NCBI RefSeq assembly: GCF_003171655.1
Contig: NZ_QFZL01000002.1
Coordinates: 372,001-436,000, forward strand
Reading direction: 5' to 3'
DNA from: Stakelama portus
GTDB taxonomy: Bacteria > Pseudomonadota > Alphaproteobacteria > Sphingomonadales > Sphingomonadaceae
Length of the DNA stretch: 64,000 bases
Shown piece by piece: positions 37,183-45,483 of this stretch. The notes beneath the pieces are model-generated. The model saw only the letters and a program-made list of their open reading frames with translations, was not told the origin of the DNA and did no database searches. Each line of letters opens with the position of its first letter. The stretch's first letter is position 1. Position numbers and translations under genes: made by a program.

Positions 37183-39807
37183 CTAAGGTCGTGAACCCAT
37201 GAATTCGGAACGCAGCGCGATGCCCCAGAAACGCGGCGGCCCGGGAAAACCGGCATAGGCCCCGGGCTGTTCGGGGATCGCCAGGCCGGTGACGTGATAA
37301 TAGGTGTCGAACAGGTTTTCGACGAACAGCGACACGCTCCAGCGGCCATCGTCGCGCCCGATGCCGATGCGTGCATTGACCAGCGCATAGGCGGGATTGC
37401 GCACCACGCCGCGGCCTGTGAAACGATCATAGCCGTCAATCTCCACTGCGCTTTGATAGCGTGTGTCGACATGGACGAGCGCGTGCATCGTCGCGCCCAG
37501 GGGCGGGCTCCAGCTGGCCGCGATCGTCACGACATGCGGCGGCTGATTGAGCACGCGCGCACCTTCCAGACCGGTCAGCGGCGTGCCGGAAAAATCATTT
37601 TCGTCATCATAGCGTATGTCCATCCACGCATAGCCCAGCCGGAGCGACACCGCCGGTACGGGGCGCAGGATCGCTTCCGCCTCCACGCCCTTGGCGGTTT
37701 CGGAATCGACATTGAGAACCGAGAAGCTGGTGCCGCCGAACGCCAGCGCCTGGGCATCATGGATATCCATCACATAGCCGGCGAGGTTGACCATGATGGC
37801 CGGCGATGGGCTGAACTTGATGCCTACTTCCCAGGCATCGGCATGTTCGGGACCAAAGCCCAGATCGCTCGCCTGCGCACCGTTTCCGCCCAGCACCGCA
37901 GTGTCGAACCCCGATTGGTCGAGATTATAGCCGCCCGACTTCACCCCGCGCGAAAAGCCGGCATAGAGCAACAGGCGCGGATCGGCCTGCCACGCGATCC
38001 GAACGGTGCCCGACAGGCGCGCGTCGCTGCGGCGATCGGCATAATCGCCGTTGAATTCGGTGTTTACTGCCGGATTGCAGGCGAGCAGGAACAGCCCTTC
38101 ATACAAATCCGGGTCGGCGGCGCGGATCGCCTGTCGATAGAGGGCCGCGCGCGGATCGGCGTCGGTGAAGAAGGCGCACCCACCGGTGTCATTTGCGATC
38201 CGCGCCGTCATCCGTTTCGTTTCATGATCCCAGCGCAGCCCAAGCGTCAGCGACAGCTGATCGGTCAAATGCACGATGTCGTGCGTGAATAATGCGACCG
38301 CGCGGGTATCGACACGATAGCGATCGTCCTGGTTGCCCTGCCCCGCGGCCGAACCCGCAAGCGGGCTGTTCAGATAGTCGAACAGCGCCGATCCGGGCGG
38401 GGCCGCCGCCTGCAATGTCGGGCTTTGCAGATAGAGAAGCTGGCCGAACAGCGGCACTGCGCCGGGCGGCAATGGCGCCAGCCCCTGAAGCGCGGCGCCG
38501 ACCTCTGTTAGCGTCGGCACGGCATAGCTGCCGTAAAATTGCGCGGGAATGCCGATCCCCTGTGGCGGCGGTGCGCCAAGCTGGCCCGCCAGCACAGCAT
38601 CGACATAGCGGTCGCCGTCGCGTCCCAGCCGCACCGTGTCGGTTTCGCGCAGCCGCTGATCGAGGAAGAAGCCGCCGATCAACCAGTCGAGTCCGCCGCC
38701 CGCCGTCGATCCCCGCAGCCGCACTTCCTGCGTGAAATCGCGAACGTCGCTTGTAAAGCCGTCGCGATAGGCGCGGTCGATCCCCGAATAATCGATGTCC
38801 TGATTGCGCGTGACGCGCCAGTCGCGCCACGCCGTCACGCTGGTCAGCGTCGCCGCGCCGAGTTCCCAGTCGAGCTGTCCCGAAATGCCGCCATCGCCCA
38901 CGCGTTCGCCATAATCGCGCATCGGCGAAACGCCCTGCACCCGGTCCTGCGCCGGGCCGTCATGGATGCCGACCAGCCCCTGTCCGGCGGCAATCGCGTC
39001 GATCGCGGGCGCGAAGGCGCCGCGCGACACTATCGCGACGCCGCAACATTGCTCCTGCGTTTCGGCATAGTCGCCGATCAGGCGAAAGCGGATATTCCCG
39101 GAATCGAACAGCGCCTGTCCCCGCACGTTCCAGCGATCGAGATCGTTGATCGTGCGACGGGAATTCGCGTCGCTTATATAGCCGTCGCGCCGCCTGAGGC
39201 CGCCATCGAGTCGCAACGCCAGCGTATCACCGACCGGACCCGTGGCCCCTGCGTGCAGCGCAAACAGGCCGTAATTGCCCAATTGCGCCTCGCCATAGCC
39301 GCGCCAGCGAAATTCGGGCGGCGCCGTGAAGACCGCGATCGCCCCGGCCGTGGCGTTGCGCCCGAACAACGTGCCTTGCGGTCCGCGCAGCACTTCGACG
39401 CGATCGAGCGGGGGCAGATCGCCGAGCGCCATGCCCGCGCGCGAACGCAGCACACCGTCGATATAGATTCCGACGGCGGGTTCGAATCCCGGATTGTCGC
39501 CGGCAGTGGTGGCGCCGCGGATCGCAAAGGCGGTTCCGGTCGCAGCCGACTGGCCGCTGGTCGCCTGAAGACTGGGCGTCAGCCGTTCCACGTCGCGCAG
39601 GTCGGTTACGCCCGACGCGCCGAGCATGGGCGAATTGAGCACCGTTGCCGCGTCCGGCGAATGTTCCAGATAGGCTCGCCGTCCGGTCGCCGACACCAGG
39701 ATGGTTTCCGCATCCGTTTCGGCCGAGTCGCCCTGTTGCTGCGCATGCAGCGGCGCGGCGACGAAAATAGACAGCACAGCCGCCGTCATCCACCCGCTGA
39801 CATGCAT
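37183..39807 (-). CDS. TonB-dependent outer membrane receptor
   Basis: 874 residues: signal peptide (AAVLSIFVAAPLHAQ), plug domain (about 30-170; TILVSATGRRAYLE, VERLTPSLQ, IRGATTAG, VGIYIDGVLRSR, VLRGPQGTLFGRNATAGAI), then a 22-strand barrel ending with the long family C-terminus (FVENLFDTYYHVTGLAI, PGPPRFWGIALRSEF). The usual barrel-terminal aromatic is followed by MGSRP-stop, a tail encoded by a dispersed repeat. Transports an unidentified substrate; no uptake or regulatory genes are adjacent. ATG 39805-39807 has AAGGGGA. Confidence 0.95.
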   Translation of the reverse strand: MHVSGWMTAAVLSIFVAAPLHAQQQGDSAETDAETILVSATGRRAYLEHSPDAATVLNSPMLGASGVTDLRDVERLTPSLQATSGQSAATGTAFAIRGATTAGDNPGFEPAVGIYIDGVLRSRAGMALGDLPPLDRVEVLRGPQGTLFGRNATAGAIAVFTAPPEFRWRGYGEAQLGNYGLFALHAGATGPVGDTLALRLDGGLRRRDGYISDANSRRTINDLDRWNVRGQALFDSGNIRFRLIGDYAETQEQCCGVAIVSRGAFAPAIDAIAAGQGLVGIHDGPAQDRVQGVSPMRDYGERVGDGGISGQLDWELGAATLTSVTAWRDWRVTRNQDIDYSGIDRAYRDGFTSDVRDFTQEVRLRGSTAGGGLDWLIGGFFLDQRLRETDTVRLGRDGDRYVDAVLAGQLGAPPPQGIGIPAQFYGSYAVPTLTEVGAALQGLAPLPPGAVPLFGQLLYLQSPTLQAAAPPGSALFDYLNSPLAGSAAGQGNQDDRYRVDTRAVALFTHDIVHLTDQLSLTLGLRWDHETKRMTARIANDTGGCAFFTDADPRAALYRQAIRAADPDLYEGLFLLACNPAVNTEFNGDYADRRSDARLSGTVRIAWQADPRLLLYAGFSRGVKSGGYNLDQSGFDTAVLGGNGAQASDLGFGPEHADAWEVGIKFSPSPAIMVNLAGYVMDIHDAQALAFGGTSFSVLNVDSETAKGVEAEAILRPVPAVSLRLGYAWMDIRYDDENDFSGTPLTGLEGARVLNQPPHVVTIAASWSPPLGATMHALVHVDTRYQSAVEIDGYDRFTGRGVVRNPAYALVNARIGIGRDDGRWSVSLFVENLFDTYYHVTGLAIPEQPGAYAGFPGPPRFWGIALRSEFMGSRP
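37184..37200. repeat. Half copy of the GGTCGTGAACCCAT repeat at the receptor stop codon
   Basis: AGGTCGTGAACCCAT (37186-37200) matches the arm of the palindrome at 9880-9936. It forms the last codons (M-G-S-R-P) and TAG stop of the TonB receptor gene. Confidence 0.75.
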
Positions 39808-39969
39808 GATAGTCCCCTTTTCCGCACCGATCTTCGCCGGTTCCGGCATTTGCTTTTGCCCGGGGAGCAACTAACGCTGCGCCTTTCCCCACGTCAACGG
39901 AAACGGATTTGGGAACCGGCGCGGCAATCGCCGCTTACCCCTAATGGAAAAGAGGAAGAGCCTGACCGC

Positions 39970-40590
39970 ATGCACAATCATGAAGACGAACCCGACGACG
40001 GCGACATCATTGCCGAGCCCGGCAAGATTCCCGTTCCCAAAGAGGTCAGCGAAGCAATCCGCACCCTGATCCGCTGGGCGGGCGACGACCCCGATCGCGA
40101 AGGGCTGCTCGACACGCCCAAGCGCGTGGCGCGGGCATGGAAGGAATATTGCCAGGGCTATGACGACGATCCCGCGCATCATCTGGGCCGGGTGTTCGAG
40201 GAAGTCGGCGGCTATGACGAAATCGTGCTGCTCAACGACATTCCGTTTCAATCGCATTGCGAGCATCACATGGCGCCGATCATCGGCAAGGCGAGCATTG
40301 CCTATCTTCCCAAGGACCATGTCGTCGGCATTTCCAAGCTGGCACGCGTGCTGCACGGCTTTGCCCGGCGGCTGCAGGTTCAGGAACGGCTGACTGCCGA
40401 AGTGGCCGATTGCATCTGGCACCATCTCAAGCCGGTCGGCGTCGCCGTGGTGATCGAAGCGACGCATGCCTGCATGACCGCGCGCGGGGTGCGCACGCCC
40501 GGCGTCGGCATGGTCACCAGCCGGATGATGGGCGTGTTCCGCGACGATGAGCGCAGCCGTGCCGAAGTGCTCAAGCTGATGGGATATTGA
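39970..40590 (+). CDS. folE: GTP cyclohydrolase I
   Basis: 206 residues; first step of folate/pterin synthesis, converting GTP to dihydroneopterin triphosphate. Zinc and catalytic residues are seen in SHCEHHM (Cys, His) and in EATHACMTARGV (second Cys); VVGISKLARVLHGFARRLQVQERLT is the family core and the C-terminal TSRMMGVFRDD is intact. The ATG at 39970 follows GAGGAAGAG. It overlaps no other gene but leads the folE, SDR, folB cluster. Confidence 0.98.
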   Translation: MHNHEDEPDDGDIIAEPGKIPVPKEVSEAIRTLIRWAGDDPDREGLLDTPKRVARAWKEYCQGYDDDPAHHLGRVFEEVGGYDEIVLLNDIPFQSHCEHHMAPIIGKASIAYLPKDHVVGISKLARVLHGFARRLQVQERLTAEVADCIWHHLKPVGVAVVIEATHACMTARGVRTPGVGMVTSRMMGVFRDDERSRAEVLKLMGY

Positions 40591-40595
40591 TCGCG

Positions 40596-41366
40596 ATGGA
40601 CCGGCGCGTTCTCGTCACCGGTGCATCGCGGCGAATCGGTGCGGCGATCGCCCGCCACCTCGCCGCACGCGCATGGGCCGTCGCGGTGCATCATCATGCG
40701 TCGCCCGAAGAAGCAGAAGCCATGGCGATGGACATTCGCGAAGCGGGCGGCACGGCGTGCGTCGTGCAGGGCGATCTGGAGCACGCCGCCACGGCCCCGG
40801 CGCTGATCGCCGCGGCGCGCGCGGGGCTGGGCGGGCCGATAACCGGTCTGGTTAACAATGCCTCGCTTTTCGCATGGGATACGCACGCGCTGACCGATTA
40901 TGCGCAGCTCGACACGCATATGCGAGTCAATCTGGCCGCGCCGGTCGCGCTCGCCTCGGCGCTCGCGGCTCAGCCGGACATGACCGACGGCGCGGTGGTC
41001 AATCTGCTCGACCAGAAAGTCGGCAATCTCAATCCCGACTTCTTCACCTATAGCTGTTCGAAGGTGGCACTTGCGGGCGCCACGGAAATGCTCGCCCAGG
41101 CGCTGAGCCCCCATATTCGCGTCAATGCGGTGTCGCCCGGCCTCACCCTGCCCAGCCTCGACCAGAGCGAGGAAGAGTTCGCGCAAACCTGTGGCGAAAA
41201 TCTGCTGCGCCGCCGGGTCGCGGTGGAGGATATCGCAGCTACCGTAGCGCTGCTGCTCGAAAGCCGCAGCATTACCGGCCAGAATATCTTCGTCGATTGC
41301 GGCCAGCACCTCGTCCGCTCCGACGGCGATGTGATGTTCAATACCCGCGAGCGCCCCAATGGCTGA
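40596..41366 (+). CDS. SDR oxidoreductase, FolM/pteridine reductase-like
   Basis: 256 residues. The cofactor motif is TGASRRIG, the TGxxxRxG form typical of pteridine reductases (PTR1, FolM) rather than the TGxxxGxG of general SDRs. NNAS (residues ~86-89) and the catalytic YSCSK follow. Placed between folE and folB, it probably reduces dihydropterin or dihydrofolate with NADPH. The ATG at 40596 is 6 bases after the folE stop; an in-frame TTG at 40587 overlaps it. Confidence 0.85.
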   Translation: MDRRVLVTGASRRIGAAIARHLAARAWAVAVHHHASPEEAEAMAMDIREAGGTACVVQGDLEHAATAPALIAAARAGLGGPITGLVNNASLFAWDTHALTDYAQLDTHMRVNLAAPVALASALAAQPDMTDGAVVNLLDQKVGNLNPDFFTYSCSKVALAGATEMLAQALSPHIRVNAVSPGLTLPSLDQSEEEFAQTCGENLLRRRVAVEDIAATVALLLESRSITGQNIFVDCGQHLVRSDGDVMFNTRERPNG

Positions 41367-41715
41367 GAAACGCTACACCATCCTGCTCGACGCGCTGGAA
41401 GTGACGATGGGGCTGGGCATCCACGACCATGAACGCGCCGCGCCGCAGCGCGTTTCGGTGCGCGTGTCGATGGAATGCGTCTATCCCGACGTGCCTGCCG
41501 ACCGGATCGATGCAGTGGTCGATTATGATTTCCTGCGGGTCGGGATCCGGAAGCTGGCAAGCGAACGCCATTTCGAGCTGCAGGAAGTGTTTTGCGAACA
41601 GATCGCCACATTGGCGCTGCGCGATCCGCGCGTGGTGCGCATATGCGTGCAATCGATGAAGCTCGACGTCTATCCGGATGCCCGGGTGGGGTGCGAAATC
41701 GACCGCGAGCGCTGA
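41359..41715 (+). CDS. folB: Dihydroneopterin aldolase
   Basis: 118 residues; cleaves dihydroneopterin to hydroxymethyl-dihydropterin in folate synthesis. Typical features are GLGIHDHERAAPQRVSV near residue 18, VDYDFLRVGIRKL and the C-terminal ICVQSMKLDV with the catalytic Lys. It overlaps the SDR gene by 8 bases, so the folE-SDR-folB genes form one unit. Usual length. Confidence 0.93.
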   Translation: MAEKRYTILLDALEVTMGLGIHDHERAAPQRVSVRVSMECVYPDVPADRIDAVVDYDFLRVGIRKLASERHFELQEVFCEQIATLALRDPRVVRICVQSMKLDVYPDARVGCEIDRER

Positions 41716-41780
41716 TCGATGATGCGCCGGCGCGCGCGCGGTTTCTGAACGCCACGCCGCGCAGGCATCAGGCATATCGA

Positions 41781-41814
41781 CCTGCGGCGGCACTTTATTG
41801 AGCACCGCCGCAGG
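41781..41814. terminator. Hairpin between convergent folB and yqiK
   Basis: Perfect 10-bp stem CCTGCGGCGG (41781-41790) / CCGCCGCAGG (41805-41814), 14-base AT-richer loop. It can serve both converging transcripts; no T run follows. Confidence 0.5.
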
Positions 41815-41822
41815 GATCACCG

Positions 41823-43577
41823 TCAGTCGTCTTTCGCACCCTTCGCAGCGGCGCCCGCTTCGGATTTCGGCGCCGGTGAAGGCGCCGCAGCCTCCGGGGT
41901 TTCCCGCTCGGCCCGCGCAGGCGTTTTCACGACCGGCGTTGCCAGGCCACCCGCTTCGCCACCGCCCTTGACCAGATTGTCGAGCGAGCTGCCGTCGAGG
42001 CCAAGCTCCTTCATCAATCCGTCGATCACCGGTGCCTGCGCACGATAGGCAAGCGCGGCGCTGACTGCGTCGCTGGCGAGGTTGCCCGAGCCGCCGCCGG
42101 TGGGCACGCGCATCGTCGTGCCTTCGCCGCCGCTGCGCAGGCCATCGACCTGGACGATCTTGATCGAATCGATCGCTTCCAATGGCTTGGCGCTTTCGCG
42201 GACCAGATCGGGCAACACCTTGAGCAGCGCCAGCTTGGTCTGCAACGACACCTGATCCGAAGACAGGATGTTCGCCGCTTCGTTGACCGCGCGTTGCCCG
42301 GCAGCTTCGACTTCGAAACGGACGCGGGCAGCTTCGGCGCGCAGCTTTTCGGCTTCGGCCTCGCCCTGTGCTTCCAGCCGTGCGGCTTCGGCGCGATTGG
42401 TCGCGGCGTCGCGTTCGGCCTCGGCATCGACCTTGATCCGGATCGCGTCGCGTTCGGCGGCCTTGGCGGCTTCGATCAGTTCGATCCGCTTGTCGCGTTC
42501 GGCAACCTCGGTCTGGCGCGCCGTGGCCACCTGTTCCTCGGCGGCAACCGCCTTGGCGCGGGCTTCGTCGGCTTCGGCCTTGGCCCGGCTTTCGTCGCGG
42601 CTCTTGTTCTGGATCGCGATCTGCTGTTCCTGACGGGCGAGCTCGACTGCCTGTTCCTGCGCGATGCGCGCTTCCTTGATCACGCGATCGGCGTCGATCT
42701 GCTGGCTGTCGACCATCCGCTTGGCTTCGATCCGCGCGGCTTCGGCTTCCTGATTGCGGACTGCCTGTTCGCGCGCGATCTCGGCCGCCTGTGCGGCGCG
42801 ACGCATCTCGACTTCGCGCTCCTGTTCAAGCCGGGCAAATTCATTGTCGCGGCTGATTTCGAAGCTGCGCTGGTCGGCCTCGAGATTCTTGGTCTCGATC
42901 TGGACACGCGTTTCCTGCTCGATGTCGTTGCGCGCTTTCTTGCGCAGCTCGATCTGCTCGGTCAGCTTGGTCAGACCTTCGGCGTCGAACGCATTATTGG
43001 CGTTGAAATGCTCGATCGACGTCTGGTCGAGCCCGGTCAGCGAGACGCTTTCGAGCTCAAGCCCGTTCATCGCCAGATCCGACGAGGAAACCTGCTGCAC
43101 CTTCTGCACGAAATCCGCGCGTTGTTCGTGCAACTGGTTCATCGTCATCCCCGCCGCGACCGAGCGCAGCGCGTCGACGAACTTGCCTTCGACCAGGTCC
43201 TTGAGCGCCTCGGGCTGCATGGTGCGCATGCCCAAAGTCTGCGCCGCCATTGCGATCGCGCCGGCATCGGGACGGACGCGGACATAGAATTCCGCCTTCA
43301 CATCGATGCGCAGCCGATCGAGCGTGATCAGCGCGTCGCCATTCTTGCGCTCCACCGCAAGACGGACCGTGTTCATGTTGACCGGCATGGTTTCGTGGAA
43401 GACCGGCAGCACCATCGCGCCGCCGTTCATCACCACCTTTTCGCCGCCGAAACCGGTGCGGACAAAGCCGATTTCCTTGGTCGCGCGCTTGTAGAGGCGC
43501 GTGATCGTGATCGCGAGGATCAACAGGAACGCAAGGATTGAACCGGCAATAATGCCGATCGTAGTCAGATTTTCCAT
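41823..43577 (-). CDS. yqiK: Flotillin family protein (YqiK type)
   Basis: 584 residues. An N-terminal membrane segment (IGIIAGSILAFLLILAITITRLY) is followed by an SPFH/band 7 domain (about 30-200) and a very long charged coiled coil (about 210-450) rich in Ala, Glu and Arg (REQAVRNQEAEAARIEAKR). The C-terminus is Gly/Pro/Ala-rich. Flotillins form membrane scaffold assemblies in the inner membrane. Co-transcribed after yqiJ (22-base gap), the usual partner arrangement. Confidence 0.92.
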   Translation of the reverse strand: MENLTTIGIIAGSILAFLLILAITITRLYKRATKEIGFVRTGFGGEKVVMNGGAMVLPVFHETMPVNMNTVRLAVERKNGDALITLDRLRIDVKAEFYVRVRPDAGAIAMAAQTLGMRTMQPEALKDLVEGKFVDALRSVAAGMTMNQLHEQRADFVQKVQQVSSSDLAMNGLELESVSLTGLDQTSIEHFNANNAFDAEGLTKLTEQIELRKKARNDIEQETRVQIETKNLEADQRSFEISRDNEFARLEQEREVEMRRAAQAAEIAREQAVRNQEAEAARIEAKRMVDSQQIDADRVIKEARIAQEQAVELARQEQQIAIQNKSRDESRAKAEADEARAKAVAAEEQVATARQTEVAERDKRIELIEAAKAAERDAIRIKVDAEAERDAATNRAEAARLEAQGEAEAEKLRAEAARVRFEVEAAGQRAVNEAANILSSDQVSLQTKLALLKVLPDLVRESAKPLEAIDSIKIVQVDGLRSGGEGTTMRVPTGGGSGNLASDAVSAALAYRAQAPVIDGLMKELGLDGSSLDNLVKGGGEAGGLATPVVKTPARAERETPEAAAPSPAPKSEAGAAAKGAKDD

Positions 43578-43598
43578 CTCACTCCTTTTCGCGCGGGC

Positions 43599-44225
43599 TC
43601 AGAACGGCCGCGCTTCCACAGCAATGGCATAGAATATGTCGCCGTCGCGCCGCACGAGCAGCACTTCCGCGCCGGATTCCAGCACCTCGCCGTCCTCATT
43701 CGGTTCGACCATCACATGATGGATGGTACCGAAACGATCGCCGACGGCGGCGCGCGCCGGCGAGCCGCGGGATGCGCGGCCGATCTCGATATGACCCCGT
43801 TTTGCGATCAGGCTGTCGATGCCCACCGCCGTCGTTTCGTCATGCGGCAGGATCCGCGCCAGCGGGCGCGACAGCGCTCCGGTCAGCGGAAAAGCCGCCA
43901 GCGCGGCCAGCCCGGCAGCGGGGAGCGCGGGCATGGTGTCGCCGGTAAAGCCCAGCATCGCCTGTTGTCCGCCCAGCCCCAGCAACGCGAACAGCGCGAG
44001 CAGCAGCGACAGCCAGATCAGCAGCGGCAGCCGGCCAAAGCCGATCACACTGGCCAGTCCGCCGGCGAAATCGAGATCGGCGTCCGCATCGATGTCGACA
44101 TCGACATCCGCATCGGCGTCACCCAGCAAATCGCCAAGTCCGACAAGCTGCACAAAGGCAAGCAACACCAGCACCGAAAGCGCAACCGCAAACGGCAGGT
44201 TCGAATTTGAAAGCAGGAAGTCCAT
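43599..44225 (-). CDS. yqiJ: YqiJ-like OB-fold membrane protein
   Basis: 208 residues with four hydrophobic segments and a C-terminal OB-fold (RGHIEIGRASRGSPARAAVGD, EDGEVLESGAEVLLVRRDG), a NfeD/YqiJ-type protein. Between the first two membrane segments lies an acidic run, DADADVDVDIDADADLD, unusual for the family as I know it. Partner of the flotillin downstream. The ATG 44223-44225 (MDFLLSN) gives the first membrane segment directly; AAGAGA lies 8 bases upstream. Confidence 0.85.
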   Translation of the reverse strand: MDFLLSNSNLPFAVALSVLVLLAFVQLVGLGDLLGDADADVDVDIDADADLDFAGGLASVIGFGRLPLLIWLSLLLALFALLGLGGQQAMLGFTGDTMPALPAAGLAALAAFPLTGALSRPLARILPHDETTAVGIDSLIAKRGHIEIGRASRGSPARAAVGDRFGTIHHVMVEPNEDGEVLESGAEVLLVRRDGDIFYAIAVEARPF

Positions 44226-44445
44226 CTCTGTATCTCTTGGAAGGAGAATAGGACCGCGATTTCGCCCCCGCAATGAAAACCGGATTTGTCATGTACGATT
44301 TTCGGAGCGGCGATTTGCCCGCCTGTTTGATGACGGAAAAATTTCGGTACAAAAGATTGCCGTGGTTTCAGCAGCGAAACAGGTTCAGCCTGGCGAAAGC
44401 TGGCCCGCGCAAAGTGGCGGCAACGCAATTCGGGGGAATGCAGTC

Positions 44446-44970
44446 ATGAATGGTCGCGCATCACGGCTCTGGCAGATACTGGCGGGAATAAGCGCGCTAT
44501 ACGCGGTGCTATGGGCATTGCCTGCCTCGGCGCAGCAGCTCAGCCGTTATGCAATGGGGCCGCAATATCAGGTTTCGGTTCGCGGCCTGCCGATGAACTG
44601 CCGCGCGTATCGCACGGGGCAATATGTCGCGATCTTCAGCGATCCGATGCTCGACGATGTCGGCATTGCCAGCAGCTACGGCAATCAGCCCTATATCGTG
44701 CTCAATCCCAACGTCATGGCCCGCTATTCCGATCTGGTCGCGGTCTGGTGGTTTGCGCACGAATGCGCGCACCATGCGCTGGGCCCGATGAACAGCGAAT
44801 CGAACGCCGATTGCTTCGCCATCCGGCGGATGCGCGATCTGGGCATCATCCGCCGGCGCGAGCAATTGATCGCCTTTTCGCAGGAACTGCGCAACCTGCC
44901 CGGAACGGCGATGGGGCACCTGCCCGGCCCGCTGCGCGCGCAGCATATCGCCGCCTGTGCGCTCAGCTAG
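44446..44970 (+). CDS. Exported minimal HExxH metalloprotease-like protein
   Basis: 174 residues with a signal peptide (ILAGISALYAVLWALPASAQ). The sequence H105-E-C-A-H109 (WWFAHECAHH) is a zinc-binding HExxH site, and E118 or D122 in ESNADC lies where M48-type gluzincins have their third ligand. Five cysteines are present. Nothing else of a peptidase domain is recognisable, so it is a very small catalytic core or an inactive binder. Divergent from yqiJ and followed by the first BLUF gene, 73 bases on. Confidence 0.65.
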   Translation: MNGRASRLWQILAGISALYAVLWALPASAQQLSRYAMGPQYQVSVRGLPMNCRAYRTGQYVAIFSDPMLDDVGIASSYGNQPYIVLNPNVMARYSDLVAVWWFAHECAHHALGPMNSESNADCFAIRRMRDLGIIRRREQLIAFSQELRNLPGTAMGHLPGPLRAQHIAACALS

Positions 44971-45043
44971 GTCACCCCTGTGGGAGTACGCCTAAAGCTT
45001 CGTTAACCGGTCTGGCCCTAAAGCACGTGCCCATGGGACGCAT

Positions 45044-45460
45044 GTGGTGAGCGAGAACACTCTTCTTCAGATCGTATATGTCAGCAGCCTGACACCGGGC
45101 GCGGAAATCGACCCGACGGCGATGCTGGCAAAGGCACGTCGCAACAATGGACGCGACGGGATCACCGGCATGTTGTTTGCCGATGGCAAGCGCTTTCTTC
45201 AGGCGATGGAAGGGCCGCTGGAAAAGGTCGAGGCGACGCTTGCCCGCATCCAATCCGATCCGCGCCATCGCGCGATGGTGGTGCTTTCCAAACGGACGAT
45301 CGCCGAACGCGAATTCGGGCCATGGGAAATGGCGCATTACCATCGTGCCACCGATGCCGAATTCGTCGATCGCGTGCGCCAGCTGACCCAAGCGGCGGCA
45401 CCGGCCGTGCGTGCGACGATCGAAGGATTCGTGACGCTGCGCACCGAAGTGCGCAGCTAG
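45044..45460 (+). CDS. BLUF-domain blue-light photoreceptor (short)
   Basis: 138 residues, a BLUF domain plus a 40-residue C-terminal cap. The flavin-pocket residues are all present: Y12, N35, Q53 (RFLQAMEG), W94 and M96 (FGPWEM), with the DPRHR segment. FAD binding and a red-shifted light signal are expected; with no fused output domain it acts by protein contact. The start is GTG 45044 or 45047. It converges on leuA, with 23 bases between stops. Confidence 0.93.
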   Translation: MVSENTLLQIVYVSSLTPGAEIDPTAMLAKARRNNGRDGITGMLFADGKRFLQAMEGPLEKVEATLARIQSDPRHRAMVVLSKRTIAEREFGPWEMAHYHRATDAEFVDRVRQLTQAAAPAVRATIEGFVTLRTEVRS

Positions 45461-45483
45461 CCCTTCCCGGTCGTGTCGGGCGA

